Source: RGIG4097 sp964599875
Lineage (GTDB): Bacteria; Bacillota; Clostridia; Christensenellales; CAG-917
Length of the DNA: 64,000 nt
Direction: 5' to 3'
Assembly: GCA_964599875.1 (NCBI GenBank)
Contig: CAZRHE010000003.1
Location: forward strand, 1 to 64,000
Shown here: positions 24,561 to 34,526 of the stretch, piece by piece
How positions within the stretch are numbered: the first letter of the stretch is position 1
How the letters are laid out: each line of letters begins with the position of its first letter
Position numbers and translations under genes: made by a program
The notes under the pieces: generated by a model
Told to the model about the DNA's origin: nothing
Seen by the model: the letters and a program-made list of their open reading frames with translations, nothing else
The model's database searches: none

Positions 24561-26090
24561 ATGCTGGCGAAAGTCAAAAGTTATGCGCTCGACGGGCTTG
24601 TCGCGTACGCCGTCGACGTCGAACTGGATATTAACAGCGGTCTTCCTTCGTACGAACTCGTCGGGCTTGCGTCTACAGCCACGAAAGAGTCGAAAGAAAG
24701 GGTGCGTTCCGCGATTAAAAACAGCGGTTTCACGTACCCGATGAAGAGAGTTACCATAAATCTTGCTCCCGCCGACGTGAAGAAAGAGGGTCCGTCCTTC
24801 GATCTGCCTATTGCGGTTTCCATGTTGCAGGCAAGCGAACAAATCACGGGTGTGAAATACAAGGATTTCGTATTCGTGGGAGAGTTGGGACTCGACGGCA
24901 GACTTCGTTCGGTGAACGGCATTATGCCTATACTCTTGTCCGCGTTGCAAGCGGGGTGCAAAAACTTCGTCATCCCGTCCGCAAATGCGAAAGAGGCAAG
25001 TTATATAGAGGGAATAACCGTCTACGCACTCGACAATTTGAAACAAGTCGTGGACTTTTTGAACGGCGGAGAATATATCCCCGTGAAGACTTCGGATTTC
25101 GTGTCCGTATGCACGGTGCACGGTTACGGAGTGGATATGAGCGACGTAAAAGGGCAGGCGGTTGCAAAACGCGCGCTCGAAATCGCGGTCAGCGGAGGAC
25201 ATAATCTTCTGATGCTCGGTCCTCCCGGAGCGGGCAAAACCATGCTTGCAAAATGCGTCCCGACCATTATGCCCGATATGACTTTCGACGAGGCTGTCGA
25301 AGTCACCAAAATACATTCGGTTGCGGGAATACTCGACCCGTCTGTCGGCATCGTGACGACAAGACCTTTCCGCACTCCGCACCATACGACGACGGTGCCT
25401 ACGCTTGTAGGCGGCGGCGCGAAAGCGACTCCAGGTGAAGTCAGCCTTGCGCATAACGGCGTGCTTTTCCTCGACGAAATGCCGGAATACAGCCGTAGGG
25501 CGCTCGAAACTCTCCGTCAACCTCTCGAAGACAGAAGGGTTACAGTCGCAAGAGTGGCAAGAAGCGTGGAATATCCGTCGAACTTTATGCTTATCGCGAG
25601 TATGAATCCCTGTCCTTGCGGAAATTACGGCAGCAGGACGCAGGTTTGCAGATGCACTCCCGCGCAAATTCATTCCTACGTATCCAAATTGAGCGGTCCC
25701 CTTCTTGACAGAATAGACTTGCAAGTAGAAGTGGACAACGTCGTGTACGAGGAACTTCGCGGCAAGGAAAAGGCGGAGTCGTCCGCGGACGTCAAGGCGA
25801 GAATTAACCGCGCGAGAGCGATACAGACCGAAAGATTCGCCGAAGACGGAATATCTACCAATTCCGAAATGGAAAGCAAGCAGATAGAGAAGTATTGCGC
25901 ACTCGACCGCGACGGAGAAAGATTCTTGCAAAAAGCGTTCGAAAGGCTCAACCTCTCCGCACGCGGCACGACGAGGATTTTGAAAGTCGCAAGAACGATT
26001 GCAGACCTCGACGGCAGTGAAAACGTACTCGGAAAACACGTTGCGGAAGCGATTCAATATCGCAGTCTTGACAGGAAGTACACCATATGA
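24561..26090 (+). CDS. YifB/ComM family Mg chelatase-like AAA+ ATPase
   Basis: A 509-aa member of the YifB/ComM family, hexameric helicases that promote branch migration during natural transformation in the studied cases. It has an N-terminal Lon-like domain (LPSYELVGLASTATKESKERVRSA), Walker A GPPGAGKTMLAK near residue 221, the Mg-chelatase box FRTPHHTTTVPTLVGGG, Walker B GVLFLDEMPEY, and a Cys-rich CPCGNYGSRTQVCRC insert. The ATG at 24561 is used because GGAG lies 7 nt upstream and the family starts MLAxV. It overlaps dprA by 4 nt. Confidence 0.93.
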   Translation: MLAKVKSYALDGLVAYAVDVELDINSGLPSYELVGLASTATKESKERVRSAIKNSGFTYPMKRVTINLAPADVKKEGPSFDLPIAVSMLQASEQITGVKYKDFVFVGELGLDGRLRSVNGIMPILLSALQAGCKNFVIPSANAKEASYIEGITVYALDNLKQVVDFLNGGEYIPVKTSDFVSVCTVHGYGVDMSDVKGQAVAKRALEIAVSGGHNLLMLGPPGAGKTMLAKCVPTIMPDMTFDEAVEVTKIHSVAGILDPSVGIVTTRPFRTPHHTTTVPTLVGGGAKATPGEVSLAHNGVLFLDEMPEYSRRALETLRQPLEDRRVTVARVARSVEYPSNFMLIASMNPCPCGNYGSRTQVCRCTPAQIHSYVSKLSGPLLDRIDLQVEVDNVVYEELRGKEKAESSADVKARINRARAIQTERFAEDGISTNSEMESKQIEKYCALDRDGERFLQKAFERLNLSARGTTRILKVARTIADLDGSENVLGKHVAEAIQYRSLDRKYTI

Positions 26091-27169
26091 ACGGAATAAC
26101 CGAATCGCATAAGGCTTTGCTTGCGTTGCAATCCGTCGAGGAACTTTCTTTGAAAAAGAAAAGGGAGTTGCAATCCCTTATCCCGAATCCCGACGAATGG
26201 GCGTGCGCCAAAAATTCCGAAGTGCTTTTATCCGTGCTCGGAGAAAAGTATAAGGCGGAGTTTTTAAGCAAAATTTCATCGGTCGAGGATATAATAAGCA
26301 GACTGAATCGCGAGGGCGTGAATTACGTGTCCATAATCGACGACGAATATCCCGATCAACTTCGCGAAATATACGACCCTCCTCTCGTGCTGTTTTGTAA
26401 GGGTGACGTATCCGTCCTTAAAACGAGATGTATAGGAGTGGTCGGCACGAGGACTCCCACGAGATACGGACAAAAGGTTTGCGACTCTTTTGCAAGAGAA
26501 TTTGCAAGAAGCGGACTGACCGTCGTGTCGGGGTTTGCAAGGGGAGTGGATTCAATCGCGCACAAAGCGGTCGTCGACAGCGACGCTCCCACGATTGCGG
26601 TGTTTGCGTGCGGACTCGACACGTGCTATCCGTCCGAGAATAGAGGGCTGCACGACGCGATTATCGCCCACGGCGGACTTATCGTGACCGAATATCCTCT
26701 CGGCGTGAAACCACTGCAATATCACTTCCCCGAAAGGAATAGAATTATAAGCGGACTGTCGGAAGGCGTATTCCTTCCCGAAGCCACGCTGAAAAGCGGG
26801 TCGCTCATCACCGCAAGACTTGCGATAGAGCAGGGAAAGGACTTATTCGTAGTCCCCGGCAATATAAACTCTCCCGAAAGCGAAGGCACGAACAAACTGT
26901 TGCAGGAAATGCCTCATGCGTTCGTCATCGCCCCAGAAGACGTATTCGATCGTCTTGGAGTGAAGCAGGTGAAAAGAGAAACCGAAGTCGTCGAACTTAA
27001 TATGGCGGAAACCATGATAGTCGACGCATTGCACGACAGAGAAATGCATTTCGAGGAACTTCTCGAAATAAGCGGACTGGGTGCGGGTGAACTGAACACC
27101 TTGCTTATGAATTTACAATTAAACGGCATAATAGAAGAAACGGGCGGAAATCATTACGCACTCGCGTGA
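26087..27169 (+). CDS. dprA: DNA processing protein DprA
   Basis: DprA loads RecA onto incoming single-stranded DNA during transformation. The 360-aa protein has an N-terminal helix-hairpin-helix/SAM-like region (about 1-85), the Rossmann core with VVGTRTPTRYG, VVSGFARGVDSIAH and PERNRIISGLSEGV (about 115-235), and a C-terminal winged-helix DML1-like domain (about 300-360). Coupling to comM suggests competence potential, though no com pilus genes are in the window. Confidence 0.95.
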   Translation: MNGITESHKALLALQSVEELSLKKKRELQSLIPNPDEWACAKNSEVLLSVLGEKYKAEFLSKISSVEDIISRLNREGVNYVSIIDDEYPDQLREIYDPPLVLFCKGDVSVLKTRCIGVVGTRTPTRYGQKVCDSFAREFARSGLTVVSGFARGVDSIAHKAVVDSDAPTIAVFACGLDTCYPSENRGLHDAIIAHGGLIVTEYPLGVKPLQYHFPERNRIISGLSEGVFLPEATLKSGSLITARLAIEQGKDLFVVPGNINSPESEGTNKLLQEMPHAFVIAPEDVFDRLGVKQVKRETEVVELNMAETMIVDALHDREMHFEELLEISGLGAGELNTLLMNLQLNGIIEETGGNHYALA

Positions 27170-27194
27170 CCGCCGTGCAAATAAAGGAGCAATA

Positions 27195-29303
27195 ATGAAA
27201 AAACTCATAATAGTTGAGTCCCCTTCAAAAGCAAAAACAATACAGAAATATCTCGGCGGCGACGTCACGGTTATGGCGTCTGCGGGGCACGTGTGCGACC
27301 TTCCCGAAAGAACTCTCGCAATAGACGTGGAACACGGATTCGAGCCTCAATACATTATCAATCCGAATAAAGCGGATATAGTCAAGAAACTCATTGCGGC
27401 AGTCGGCAAAAACGACGTCGTGTATCTCGCAACCGACCCGGACCGCGAAGGTGAGGCAATCAGTTGGCACTTGAAAACTCGTCTTGGAATAAAAGAGGAG
27501 AAAGTCCGCGTGGAATTCAACGAAATTTCACCCAAAGCGGTCAAAGAAGCCCTCGAACATCCGCGTGCGATAAATCAAGACCTCGTCAATTCTCAACAGG
27601 CAAGAAGAGTCCTCGACCGCCTTGTAGGTTACAAACTCTCTCCCATTCTCGGAAGAAGAATCGCAGGTGCGAAGAGTGCGGGACGCGTTCAGTCCGCCGC
27701 ACTCAAAATGATTGTGGACAGAGAAAACGAAATCCGCAATTTCGTGCCGAAAGAATACTGGAATATCGCCGTTTTGCTCGTCAAAGCAGGACTTGAAAAG
27801 ACGAAAGCAAATCTTTTGAAAGCGTCTTTGAACGACTACGACGGAGAAAAAGTCAAAGTCGAGGACGGAGAAGTGGCGGCGGAGATAGCAGACCTTCTTC
27901 CTACCGCGTCGTATGCGGTCGATAGCGTGAAAAAGGGCGTATCCACCTCTCGTCCCGCACCTCCGTTTACTACGTCCACCTTGCAACAAGAGGCGAATAA
28001 CAAGTTGAATATGACCTCGGAGCGCACTATGTCGCTTGCGCAAAAACTGTACGAAGGTTTCAACGTCCCCGGCGAAGGTCATTTCGCACTTATCACTTAC
28101 ATGCGTACGGACAGCGTCAGAGTTTCTCCCGACTTCCAAAAGAAAACCTTGGATTATATTGCGAAAAACTACGGCGGAGCATACGTGCCGTCCAAGCCTA
28201 ACGTCTACAAGACTTCGGACAACGCTCAAGACGCACACGAAGCGATTCGCCCCATATCCCTCGAACGCACTCCGCAGTCCCTCGAGGGCAAAATCAGCAA
28301 CGAACTGTATAGGCTGTATAAACTTATCTACGAGCGTTTCCTTGCTTCGCAAATGGCTCCCGCACTCTACAACACCTTGCAAGTCCACGTGCTTGCGAAG
28401 ACTACGGGTAAGAACGTAGGCTTCCTCATCAAAGGAAAGAGAGTGAAATTCAACGGATACACCGCCGTTTACACCGCGACCGTCGCGGCAAGCGACGAAG
28501 ATAAGGACGAAAGAGATGATTTGCCCGCGTTTGAAAAGGGTGACAAACTCGATTACGTAGACACCGTCAAGGAACAAAAATTCACCAAACCGCCCGCGAG
28601 ATACACGGACGCGACTTTGGTCAAGGGACTTGAAGAAAACGGAATCGGCAGACCGTCCACCTATGCGTCTATCGTCATCAAACTTGCAGACCGCACTTAC
28701 ACCGAAAGACAAGGGAAGAATATCGTCCCGACCGAACTCGGAGAAAGAGTTTGCACGTTTATGGAACAAAATTGTCCGTCCATAATGAACTTGTCTTTCA
28801 CCGCGCGCCTCGAAACCAAACTCGACGAAATCGCGGAAGGCAAAATGGTGTGGAACGAACTTGTAGGAAGTTACTATCCCATTCTCGAAGGTTACGTGGA
28901 AAGAGCGTACAAAGCGGGCGGCGTCGCACCCAGACGCCCCGTCGTCGAAACGGATGAAGTTTGCGACAAATGCGGCGCGAAAATGGTGATTAGAGAGGGT
29001 AGATACGGCAAATTTATGTCTTGCTCCGCCTATCCGAAATGCAAAAACGTCAAGAATATAGCAGAGAAAGCGGGCGTTTGCCCCAAGTGCGGCGGCGACG
29101 TCGAAAAGAGAATGAGCAAGAGCGGCAAAGTCTTCTACGGCTGCGGAAATTATCCCAAGTGCGACTTCATCACGTGGGACACTCCCGCACCTCATCTTTG
29201 CCCGAAGTGCAATTCATTTATGAAGGTCAGCAACCGCAACTATAAGAAGAGATACGTTTGCACGAATGCGGATTGCAAATTCGTCGAAGAGGTCGAAGAA
29301 TAA
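27195..29303 (+). CDS. topA: DNA topoisomerase I
   Basis: A type IA topoisomerase that relaxes negative supercoils. The Toprim domain begins LIIVESPSKAKTIQKYLG and has ATDPDREGEAI near residue 80. The active-site tyrosine is in ALITYMRTDS (about residue 302). Three C-terminal zinc ribbons (CDKCG, CPKCG and CPKCN, from about residue 591) complete a 702-aa protein of normal length. AAAGGAGC precedes the ATG, and trmFO starts directly after the stop codon. Confidence 0.97.
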   Translation: MKKLIIVESPSKAKTIQKYLGGDVTVMASAGHVCDLPERTLAIDVEHGFEPQYIINPNKADIVKKLIAAVGKNDVVYLATDPDREGEAISWHLKTRLGIKEEKVRVEFNEISPKAVKEALEHPRAINQDLVNSQQARRVLDRLVGYKLSPILGRRIAGAKSAGRVQSAALKMIVDRENEIRNFVPKEYWNIAVLLVKAGLEKTKANLLKASLNDYDGEKVKVEDGEVAAEIADLLPTASYAVDSVKKGVSTSRPAPPFTTSTLQQEANNKLNMTSERTMSLAQKLYEGFNVPGEGHFALITYMRTDSVRVSPDFQKKTLDYIAKNYGGAYVPSKPNVYKTSDNAQDAHEAIRPISLERTPQSLEGKISNELYRLYKLIYERFLASQMAPALYNTLQVHVLAKTTGKNVGFLIKGKRVKFNGYTAVYTATVAASDEDKDERDDLPAFEKGDKLDYVDTVKEQKFTKPPARYTDATLVKGLEENGIGRPSTYASIVIKLADRTYTERQGKNIVPTELGERVCTFMEQNCPSIMNLSFTARLETKLDEIAEGKMVWNELVGSYYPILEGYVERAYKAGGVAPRRPVVETDEVCDKCGAKMVIREGRYGKFMSCSAYPKCKNVKNIAEKAGVCPKCGGDVEKRMSKSGKVFYGCGNYPKCDFITWDTPAPHLCPKCNSFMKVSNRNYKKRYVCTNADCKFVEEVEE

Positions 29304-30611
29304 ATGTCTAAAACCGTAGTCAACGTAATCGGAGGAGGGCTTGCAGGCTCGGAAGCGGCGTTTAGACTGCTTGACGCAGGATTTGCCGTCAAAATGCTTG
29401 AAATGCGCCCTAAACGCACTATGGGCGCGCATACGGGCGATAGACTTGCCGAACTCGTTTGCTCGAACAGTTTGAAGTCGATTTCACCCGAAACCGCAAG
29501 CGGACTTCTGAAAGACGAACTCGATTTGCTTAATTGCAGTCTTCTTAAAATCGCAAAACGTTGCGCCGTTCCGTCGGGAAGCGCGCTTGCCGTGGATAGA
29601 GAATTGTTCTCCGAAGAAGTGGAAAAGGAGTTGTTTGCGTATCCCGATTTCACGCTCGTGAGAGAGGAAGTAACTTCTCTTGAAGAGGACGTGCCTACGA
29701 TTATCGCAACGGGGCCGTTGACTTCGACGGAGTTTGCGGAATATATCGCGAAACTCACGGGAGAAAACAGATTGTTTTTCTACGACGCAATCGCTCCCAT
29801 CGTTTCATTCGACGGCATAGATATGCAAAAAGCATACTTCGGCGGAAGATACGGCAAGGGCGGAGAGGACTATCTCAATCTGCCCATGCAAAAGGACGAA
29901 TACGAGGCGTTTTACGACGCTCTCGTCAATGCGGAAACCGCAAACCTGCACGACTTCGACAAGCGAGAACTTTTCGACGGCTGTATGCCTATCGAACTTA
30001 TGGCGAAAAGGGGTAGCGATACAATGCGTTACGGCCCCCTTCGTCCCGTCGGACTTCGCAATCCGAAAACAGGGGAAAGCGCGTATGCGGTCGTGCAATT
30101 AAGAAAGGAAAACGCGGCGGGAGATTGCTATAATCTCGTGGGATTTCAAACCAATCTCACCTATGGTGAGCAAAAACGCGTTTTCAGCATGATTCCCGCG
30201 CTTAAAAACGCCGAGTTTTTGCGCTACGGCACCATGCATCGCAACACCTACGTCAAGGCGCCCGACGTGCTCACGGACCGTTTCAGACTCAAAAACTCCG
30301 TTGCACCCGTGTATATAGCGGGACAGTTGTCCGGAGTGGAGGGATACGTCGAGAGCATAGCAAGCGGACTTATCGCCGCGGACGCACTCGCAAGAGAATT
30401 AAAAGGAAAATCAAAACTCGAATTGCCCGCGACTACTATATGCGGCGCACTTACGAGATATATATCGTCGTGTCCCGGGGATTTCCAACCCATGAACGCA
30501 AACTTCGGCTTGTTGCCCGAAATGCATCACGTTCACAAAAAGGAGAGGAAACTCGCTTATCACGACAGAGCAATCGCGGATTTGACTTCCGCAATCGAAA
30601 ACGAGAGGTAA
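29304..30611 (+). CDS. trmFO: tRNA (m5U54) methyltransferase TrmFO, folate-dependent
   Basis: An FAD- and methylene-THF-dependent enzyme making m5U54 in tRNA. The FAD fingerprint GGGLAGSEAA is at residues 11-20. The two functional cysteines lie in LVCSNSLKS (about 51-59) and GCMPIELMAKRG (about 230). The 435-aa length is typical. topA-trmFO is a common order in Bacillota; the xerC/codV gene that often follows is missing here. Confidence 0.96.
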   Translation: MSKTVVNVIGGGLAGSEAAFRLLDAGFAVKMLEMRPKRTMGAHTGDRLAELVCSNSLKSISPETASGLLKDELDLLNCSLLKIAKRCAVPSGSALAVDRELFSEEVEKELFAYPDFTLVREEVTSLEEDVPTIIATGPLTSTEFAEYIAKLTGENRLFFYDAIAPIVSFDGIDMQKAYFGGRYGKGGEDYLNLPMQKDEYEAFYDALVNAETANLHDFDKRELFDGCMPIELMAKRGSDTMRYGPLRPVGLRNPKTGESAYAVVQLRKENAAGDCYNLVGFQTNLTYGEQKRVFSMIPALKNAEFLRYGTMHRNTYVKAPDVLTDRFRLKNSVAPVYIAGQLSGVEGYVESIASGLIAADALARELKGKSKLELPATTICGALTRYISSCPGDFQPMNANFGLLPEMHHVHKKERKLAYHDRAIADLTSAIENER

Positions 30612-30613
30612 AT

Positions 30614-31147
30614 ATGGAATTCAGAGGAACAACTATTTGCGCGGTCAAGCGCAACGGCATTACCGCAATCGCAGGGGACGGACAAGTCACCATGGGTGAA
30701 AGCGTCATCATGAAGGGCAACGCCGTCAAGGTCAAACGCATCTACAACGGAAAAGTGGTGGTAGGTTTTGCAGGTTCGGTTTCGGACGCGTTCGCACTAT
30801 CCGAAAAGTTTGAAGAAATGCTGCAAAAGTACAGCGGAAACCTCATGCGTTCCGCGGTCGAACTCGCCGAACTTTGGCGCAGTGACAAAATGTACAGAAA
30901 ACTCGAAGCACTTCTCATCGTCGCGGACTCGACTTCCCTTTATATCGTGTCCGGAAGCGGAGAAGTTATCGAACCCGAAAGCGGAATTTGCGCTATCGGT
31001 AGCGGCGGAAACTACGCTCTTGCGGCGGCTCGCGCGCTCGCACAGGCGACCGAACTTCCCGCAGACGAAATCGCTCGTCGCGCACTCAAAATAGCAAGCG
31101 AATTGTGCGTTTTCACCAACGACCATATCACCGTTGAAACAGTTTAG
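30614..31147 (+). CDS. hslV: ATP-dependent protease subunit HslV (ClpQ)
   Basis: The proteolytic subunit of the HslUV protease. The ATG at 30614 with GAGAGGT upstream gives 177 aa; a longer frame lies inside trmFO. The catalytic region reads MEFRGTTICAV, with four residues between Met and the Thr-Thr-Ile that is N-terminal in most HslV. This resembles the extended N-terminus of B. subtilis ClpQ, so either processing or a different nucleophile is implied. GDGQVTMG and VGFAGSVSDAF are the family signatures. hslU follows after 12 nt. Confidence 0.94.
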   Translation: MEFRGTTICAVKRNGITAIAGDGQVTMGESVIMKGNAVKVKRIYNGKVVVGFAGSVSDAFALSEKFEEMLQKYSGNLMRSAVELAELWRSDKMYRKLEALLIVADSTSLYIVSGSGEVIEPESGICAIGSGGNYALAAARALAQATELPADEIARRALKIASELCVFTNDHITVETV

Positions 31148-31159
31148 TCGAGGTATATT

Positions 31160-32491
31160 ATGCAAGACGTATTGACACCGAAACAGATAGTACAAGAACT
31201 CGACCGCTACATTATCGGTCAGCAAGAAGCGAAAATCGCAGTCGCAATAGCACTTCGCAATCGTTATCGCAGAAGTAAGTTGAGCGACGAAATGAGGGAA
31301 GAAATAACCCCCAAAAATATCATTATGAAAGGACCGACGGGTGTTGGTAAAACCGAAATCGCAAGAAGACTTGCAAAACTCGTGCGCGCGCCTTTCGTCA
31401 AAGTCGAGGCGACCAAATTTACCGAAGTCGGTTACGTAGGCAGGGACGTGGAAAGCATCATCCGCGACCTCGTCGAAGTTTCTATCCGCCTCGTCAAAGA
31501 AGAAAAATTCAAGGAAGTTCTCCCCAAGGCGACCGAACTTGCCGAAAACAGACTCGTCGAAATCATTTTGCCTCTCCGCAAAAAGGCGGAAACGGGTGAA
31601 AAATCCGACGCGGAACTCAAAGAAGAACTCCTTCAAGACATCAGAGCGGGACATCTTGACAATATCACCATAAAAATGGAAGTCAAGGTTCAACCCAAAC
31701 CCATTCAAATCAACGCGCAAGGTAACGGCGGCGAAATCGATATGAGCAACGTCATCGGCAGTATCTTCGGTGGACAAGCGGGTGCGAAAAAGACTCGTTC
31801 TCTCACCGTCAAGCAGGCGATGGATCTCATAATCAATCAGGAATCCGAAAAGATGGTCGACCAAGACGCAATCGTCAGCGAGGCTCTCCAAAGAGCGGAA
31901 CAAGACGGCGTCGTATTCCTCGACGAAATCGATAAGGTTGCCGCAAGAAGCGGTCGCGACCAAGGTCACGACGTGTCGAGAGAGGGCGTTCAAAGGGATA
32001 TTCTGCCCATAGTCGAAGGAAGCACCGTTCAAACCAAGTACGGCGCAATCCGCACCGACTTCATCTTGTTCATCGCGGCGGGCGCGTTCCATATGGCGAG
32101 AATGGAAGATCTTATCCCCGAACTTCAAGGCAGATTCCCCATTCGCGTCGAACTCGACAATCTCACCGAAGACGACTTCGTTCGCATTTTGACCGAACCC
32201 GACAACGCTGTCTTGAAACAATACAAAGCACTTCTTGCAGTGGACGGCGTCAGCCTCGAATTTACGGACGACGCAATCCGCGAAATCGCAAAAGTCGCGT
32301 ATAACGAGAACGAAAACAGCGAAAACCTCGGCGCAAGACGTTTGCACGCGGTCATGGAACACCTTCTTAAAGAAGTGCTTTACGACGCGGACGACGGCGT
32401 AACCAAGGAAATTATAGTGGACAAAGACTTCGTGGACGCACACCTTGCATCCGCGCTCCGCGAATCCAATCTCAAAAGATTCATTCTGTAA
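31160..32491 (+). CDS. hslU: ATP-dependent protease ATPase subunit HslU (ClpY)
   Basis: The AAA+ unfoldase partner of HslV. It begins LTPKQIVQELDRYIIGQ, with Walker A GPTGVGKTEIARRLA near residue 57, Walker B VVFLDEIDKVAA near 250, and the C-terminal LHAVMEHLLKEVLYDA sensor 2 region. The terminal FIL residues match the HslU tail that docks onto HslV. At 443 aa it is complete. Confidence 0.97.
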   Translation: MQDVLTPKQIVQELDRYIIGQQEAKIAVAIALRNRYRRSKLSDEMREEITPKNIIMKGPTGVGKTEIARRLAKLVRAPFVKVEATKFTEVGYVGRDVESIIRDLVEVSIRLVKEEKFKEVLPKATELAENRLVEIILPLRKKAETGEKSDAELKEELLQDIRAGHLDNITIKMEVKVQPKPIQINAQGNGGEIDMSNVIGSIFGGQAGAKKTRSLTVKQAMDLIINQESEKMVDQDAIVSEALQRAEQDGVVFLDEIDKVAARSGRDQGHDVSREGVQRDILPIVEGSTVQTKYGAIRTDFILFIAAGAFHMARMEDLIPELQGRFPIRVELDNLTEDDFVRILTEPDNAVLKQYKALLAVDGVSLEFTDDAIREIAKVAYNENENSENLGARRLHAVMEHLLKEVLYDADDGVTKEIIVDKDFVDAHLASALRESNLKRFIL

Positions 32492-32500
32492 GAGGATATT

Positions 32501-33751
32501 ATGATAAACGTACCCAAGGGAACAAAAGATATGCTTCCCGCAGAGGCATATAAGTGGCACTACGTCGAGGATATCGCGCGCAAAACGGCGGCGAATTTCG
32601 GATTCAAAGAAATCCGTACTCCCATATTCGAACATACGGAACTTTTCTTGCGCGGCGTGGGAGAAACTACGGATATCGTCAACAAAGAAATGTATACCTT
32701 CCTCGATAAAGGCAACCGCAGCATAACTCTTCGTCCCGAAGGGACGGCGGGCGTTGCGAGAAGTTTCATCGAAAACGGACTTGCACAAAACGGTTTGCCC
32801 CTCAAAGTATATTATATCGCTCCCGTTTTCCGCTATGAAAAGCCCCAAAACGGCAGACTTCGCGAGCACCATCAATTCGGCGTCGAAATGTTCGGAAGCG
32901 AAACTCCCAAAGCGGATGCAGAAGTTATTTCCCTTGCGTATTCTTTCCTCAAAAACGTCGGACTTACGGCGTTGTCGCTCAATATCAACAGCATCGGTTG
33001 CAAAACTTGCAGAGCGGAATATAATAAGGCGCTCAAAGAATATATAGGCGCAAACCTTGAAAATATGTGCCCGACTTGTCAGGCAAGATTTGAAAAGAAT
33101 CCTCTCCGCATCCTCGACTGCAAGGAAGAAAAATGCAAGAGAATTACAGCAAACGCTCCCAAAATCACGGATTATCTTTGCGATGATTGCAGAGCGCATT
33201 TCGCGGGCGTGCAAGAAGAACTGACCGCACTCGATATTCCGTTCAACGTAAATCCCGGCATCGTCAGAGGGCTTGATTATTACACCCGCACGGTGTTCGA
33301 ATTTATCTCGAACGATATAGGCGCGCAAGGCACCGTTTGCGGCGGCGGAAGATATAATCATCTCGTCGAGGAAGTTGGCGGTCATCCGACACCTGCGGCA
33401 GGTTTCGGCCTTGGACTTGAAAGACTGTTGTTAGTTCTCGAAAACACGGGCAAACTGTCCGCAGTCGAGCCTAAAATCGACGTTTACGTCGCGCCTCTCG
33501 GAGAAAACGCCTCGAAAAAAGCGTTGTCCATAACAAATTCGCTTCGCTTGCAAGGCGTTTCCGCGGAAACCGACCTTATGAATCGTAGCCTTAAAGCACA
33601 AATGAAATACGCCGACAAAATCGGCGCGAGATACGTGGTCGTCATCGGCGACGACGAACTTGCCGCGGGCGAAGTCGTCGTCAAAAATATGGCGGACGGT
33701 ACGGGCGAAAAAGTCGCTATCGAAAACGTCGCGGAGTACGTGAGCAAATGA
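32501..33751 (+). CDS. hisS: Histidyl-tRNA synthetase
   Basis: A class II synthetase charging tRNA-His, 416 aa. Motif 2 is in YIAPVFRYEKPQNGRLREHHQFGVE, the histidine-binding block is GLDYYTRTVFEF, and motif 3 is AAGFGLGLERLLLVLE. The anticodon-binding domain covers about residues 325-410. It starts 9 nt after hslU and overlaps the next gene by 4 nt. There is no T-box leader because it is internal to an operon. Confidence 0.96.
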   Translation: MINVPKGTKDMLPAEAYKWHYVEDIARKTAANFGFKEIRTPIFEHTELFLRGVGETTDIVNKEMYTFLDKGNRSITLRPEGTAGVARSFIENGLAQNGLPLKVYYIAPVFRYEKPQNGRLREHHQFGVEMFGSETPKADAEVISLAYSFLKNVGLTALSLNINSIGCKTCRAEYNKALKEYIGANLENMCPTCQARFEKNPLRILDCKEEKCKRITANAPKITDYLCDDCRAHFAGVQEELTALDIPFNVNPGIVRGLDYYTRTVFEFISNDIGAQGTVCGGGRYNHLVEEVGGHPTPAAGFGLGLERLLLVLENTGKLSAVEPKIDVYVAPLGENASKKALSITNSLRLQGVSAETDLMNRSLKAQMKYADKIGARYVVVIGDDELAAGEVVVKNMADGTGEKVAIENVAEYVSK

Positions 33752-34173
33752 CCGAAAGAGGAGTCGTAACCAAAATCAAAGGCAATAAAGCCACCGTGAG
33801 TTTCGACCGCAAGTCCGCTTGCGACAGTTGTCATATGTGCGCCGTCACGAAGGACGGTATGAAAGTGGAAATCGTCGTCGAAAATACTCTGGGTGCAAAC
33901 GTCGGAGATTTCGTTTCGATTGAAATGGGCGATAAGTTCGTATTGACAGCCGCTACCATAGTTTATATAATACCTTTGGTGCTCGTCCTTGCGGGCTTGC
34001 TTATCGGCAGAATCATGTCCGAACTTGCTGAGATACTGTTTGCCGTAGGCGGTTTGGTGTTAGGATTCGTGATAGCGTTCGTCTTAGACCGGTGCGTAAT
34101 CAGGAAAAAACCCGGATTCAGTCCGCGAATGAAGGAAATTTGCCCTCAAGACGCGGTGACAACGGATAAATAA
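33748..34173 (+). CDS. SoxR-reducing system protein RseC family
   Basis: A 141-aa membrane protein. The soluble N-terminal domain carries CDSCHMC (about residues 28-34), which may hold a metal or disulfide, followed by two transmembrane helices (about 70-90 and 96-113). This matches the RseC/MucC family, whose members associate with Rnf complexes. CPQDAVTTDK at the C-terminus adds one more cysteine. It overlaps hisS by 4 nt and is followed after 9 nt by thioredoxin, which suggests a redox link. Confidence 0.85.
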   Translation: MTERGVVTKIKGNKATVSFDRKSACDSCHMCAVTKDGMKVEIVVENTLGANVGDFVSIEMGDKFVLTAATIVYIIPLVLVLAGLLIGRIMSELAEILFAVGGLVLGFVIAFVLDRCVIRKKPGFSPRMKEICPQDAVTTDK

Positions 34174-34182
34174 GGAGCAAAT

Positions 34183-34506
34183 ATGGAAAAACATATAGTT
34201 TTGACTGAAAGCAATTTCGACGAAGTTATATCGTCGAACGACGTCGTTCTCGTCGATTTCTGGGCGACTTGGTGCGGTCCTTGCAAAATGCTTGCGCCGA
34301 CTATCGAAGAACTTGCCGAAGAATACGAGGGTAAAGTCCCCGTATGCAAAGTCGACGTAGACGACTATCCTTCGCTTGCGGAAAGATTCGGAATTATGTC
34401 CATTCCCGCAGTGTTCATTTTCAAAAAAGGAGAAGTCAAAGACAAACTCATCGGACTTCGCCAAAAAGCACAAATCTCCGCAGTCATAGACAGCCTTCTT
34501 GACTGA
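34183..34506 (+). CDS. trxA: Thioredoxin
   Basis: A cytoplasmic disulfide reductase of 107 aa with the active site WATWCGPCKM (about residues 29-38) and the cis-proline segment MSIPAVFIFKKG. Full length, with a good GGAG site. Confidence 0.96.
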   Translation: MEKHIVLTESNFDEVISSNDVVLVDFWATWCGPCKMLAPTIEELAEEYEGKVPVCKVDVDDYPSLAERFGIMSIPAVFIFKKGEVKDKLIGLRQKAQISAVIDSLLD

Positions 34507-34526
34507 CGAATTATAAGGGGTGCATT

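Noticed and set aside
27528..29195. 555-codon open frame on the minus strand, opposite topA
   Set aside because: Antisense shadow of a clear topoisomerase gene with no ribosome binding site or family features.
30797..33385. 862-codon open frame on the minus strand, opposite hslV, hslU and hisS
   Set aside because: It is antisense to three well-supported genes, has no recognisable domains and arises from their codon pattern.
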